Shown here: positions 47,531-47,926 of the stretch, piece by piece
How the letters are laid out: each line of letters begins with the position of its first letter
Numbering within the stretch: the stretch's first letter is position 1
Source: an uncultured bacterium
GTDB lineage: Bacteria > Patescibacteriota > Patescibacteriia > UBA1558 > GWA2-36-10
Assembly: GCA_903876815.1 (NCBI GenBank)
Contig: CAIRBL010000087.1
Coordinates: forward strand, 1-47,926
Direction of reading: 5' to 3'
DNA length: 47,926 nucleotides
The notes under the pieces: model-generated
What the model saw: only the letters and a program-made list of their open reading frames with translations
Told to the model about the DNA's origin: nothing
Database searches by the model: none
Position numbers and translations under genes: made by a program

Positions 47531-47926
47531 ATGCACCCGATAGAAAAATATCTAGGAGAAATAAATTCATTTTTATTTAAAGTCTTTGCCGCTTTAGCCA
47601 AAGATAAAATTGATGTTTCTAAATATGAATTAGATCATGTTTGTTATCGTGTGGAAACATTAGATAGATATGAAGAATTAAAAAAACAACTTTTAAATTC
47701 CGGGGAGCTTTTAAGTGAAAATGAGATTAACGGCCGGGCAATTGCTAATTTTAAATTAAATGAACCGATTATTTTTGCAGACAGAAAAATTTTTGGCATT
47801 GAATTACCAGCACCAAAGCTAGGAGTTTTTTTCAAAGAAGGATATGAACATGTAGAATTTGGTGTGCAAGAAACAGTTGATTATAAAAAAATTGTTAAAG
47901 AGATTCAAAAACGTTTGAATATCCAT
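47531..47926 (+). CDS. YecM-like VOC-superfamily protein (3' partial)
   Basis: 132 codons visible; the gene runs off the window. The sequence ELDHVCYRVETLDRYEELKK, GELLSENEINGRAIANFKL, GIELPAPK and GYEHVEFGV matches the YecM pattern, a predicted metal-binding fold of the glyoxalase/VOC superfamily. The His in DHVCYR and in YEHVEF would be ligands. Enzyme activity is unknown. Confidence 0.8.
   Translation, partial: MHPIEKYLGEINSFLFKVFAALAKDKIDVSKYELDHVCYRVETLDRYEELKKQLLNSGELLSENEINGRAIANFKLNEPIIFADRKIFGIELPAPKLGVFFKEGYEHVEFGVQETVDYKKIVKEIQKRLNIH

Overview
The window looks like an AT-rich genome fragment from a Candidate Phyla Radiation (Patescibacteria) bacterium, perhaps near the Falkowbacteria or Magasanikbacteria type. 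This is inferred from four things: several copies of the small two-helix 'T4SS pilin' family typical of that radiation, DUF2079 and GT-C membrane proteins, tRNAs with encoded CCA, and tightly packed housekeeping genes with many ATGA overlaps. TGA is used as a stop (for example uvrB, ruvC, polA), so the recoded-TGA lineages are excluded. No rRNA, CRISPR array, transposase or integrase was seen.

Layout. 1-4100: a cell-surface block with the end of a repeat-rich protein carrying a C-terminal dockerin, then two membrane-anchored proteins with N-terminal cohesin-like domains. 4100-5740 (-): an M23 peptidase and a beta-propeller protein. 5925-8160: galU and a solute-binding lipoprotein. 8178-10771: five tandem pilin-family genes, two of them a recent duplication. 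10819-11430 (-): a GC-richer lipoprotein gene. 11556-16673: three polytopic envelope or glycosyltransferase-type proteins. 16898-24281: yebC-ruvC followed by a glucan cluster (two GT5 glycogen synthases, a GH57 enzyme, a kinase-like protein and a GalT-like protein). 24389-33007: tyrS, a class A PBP, uvrB, truB, rpsT and holA. 33004-40393: polA, two GC-richer orphan genes, three tRNAs, an IMPase-like protein, a phosphodiesterase and rarA. 40459-45513: tig, hppA, nusA and yraN. 45570-47926: a membrane protein, a methyltransferase, a cold-shock protein, tRNA-Glu, a small membrane protein and a partial YecM-like gene.

How the parts may work together. The left end looks like an envelope assembly zone: cohesin anchors could hold dockerin-bearing proteins, next to pilin-like proteins and wall enzymes. 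The glucan cluster suggests storage-polysaccharide synthesis and turnover. The remaining genes are replication, repair and translation housekeeping.

Regulatory DNA is unusually readable. Many promoters match TTGACA-N17-TATAAT closely. At least six genes have the -10 box 6 to 8 nt before ATG, which predicts leaderless mRNAs. Several other leaders carry terminator-like hairpins (nusA, yebC) or mutually exclusive hairpins (csp and the 36492 gene). These leaders, the cohesin-dockerin block and the duplicated pilin cassette are the most promising leads. All calls come from reading the sequence; no database search was run.
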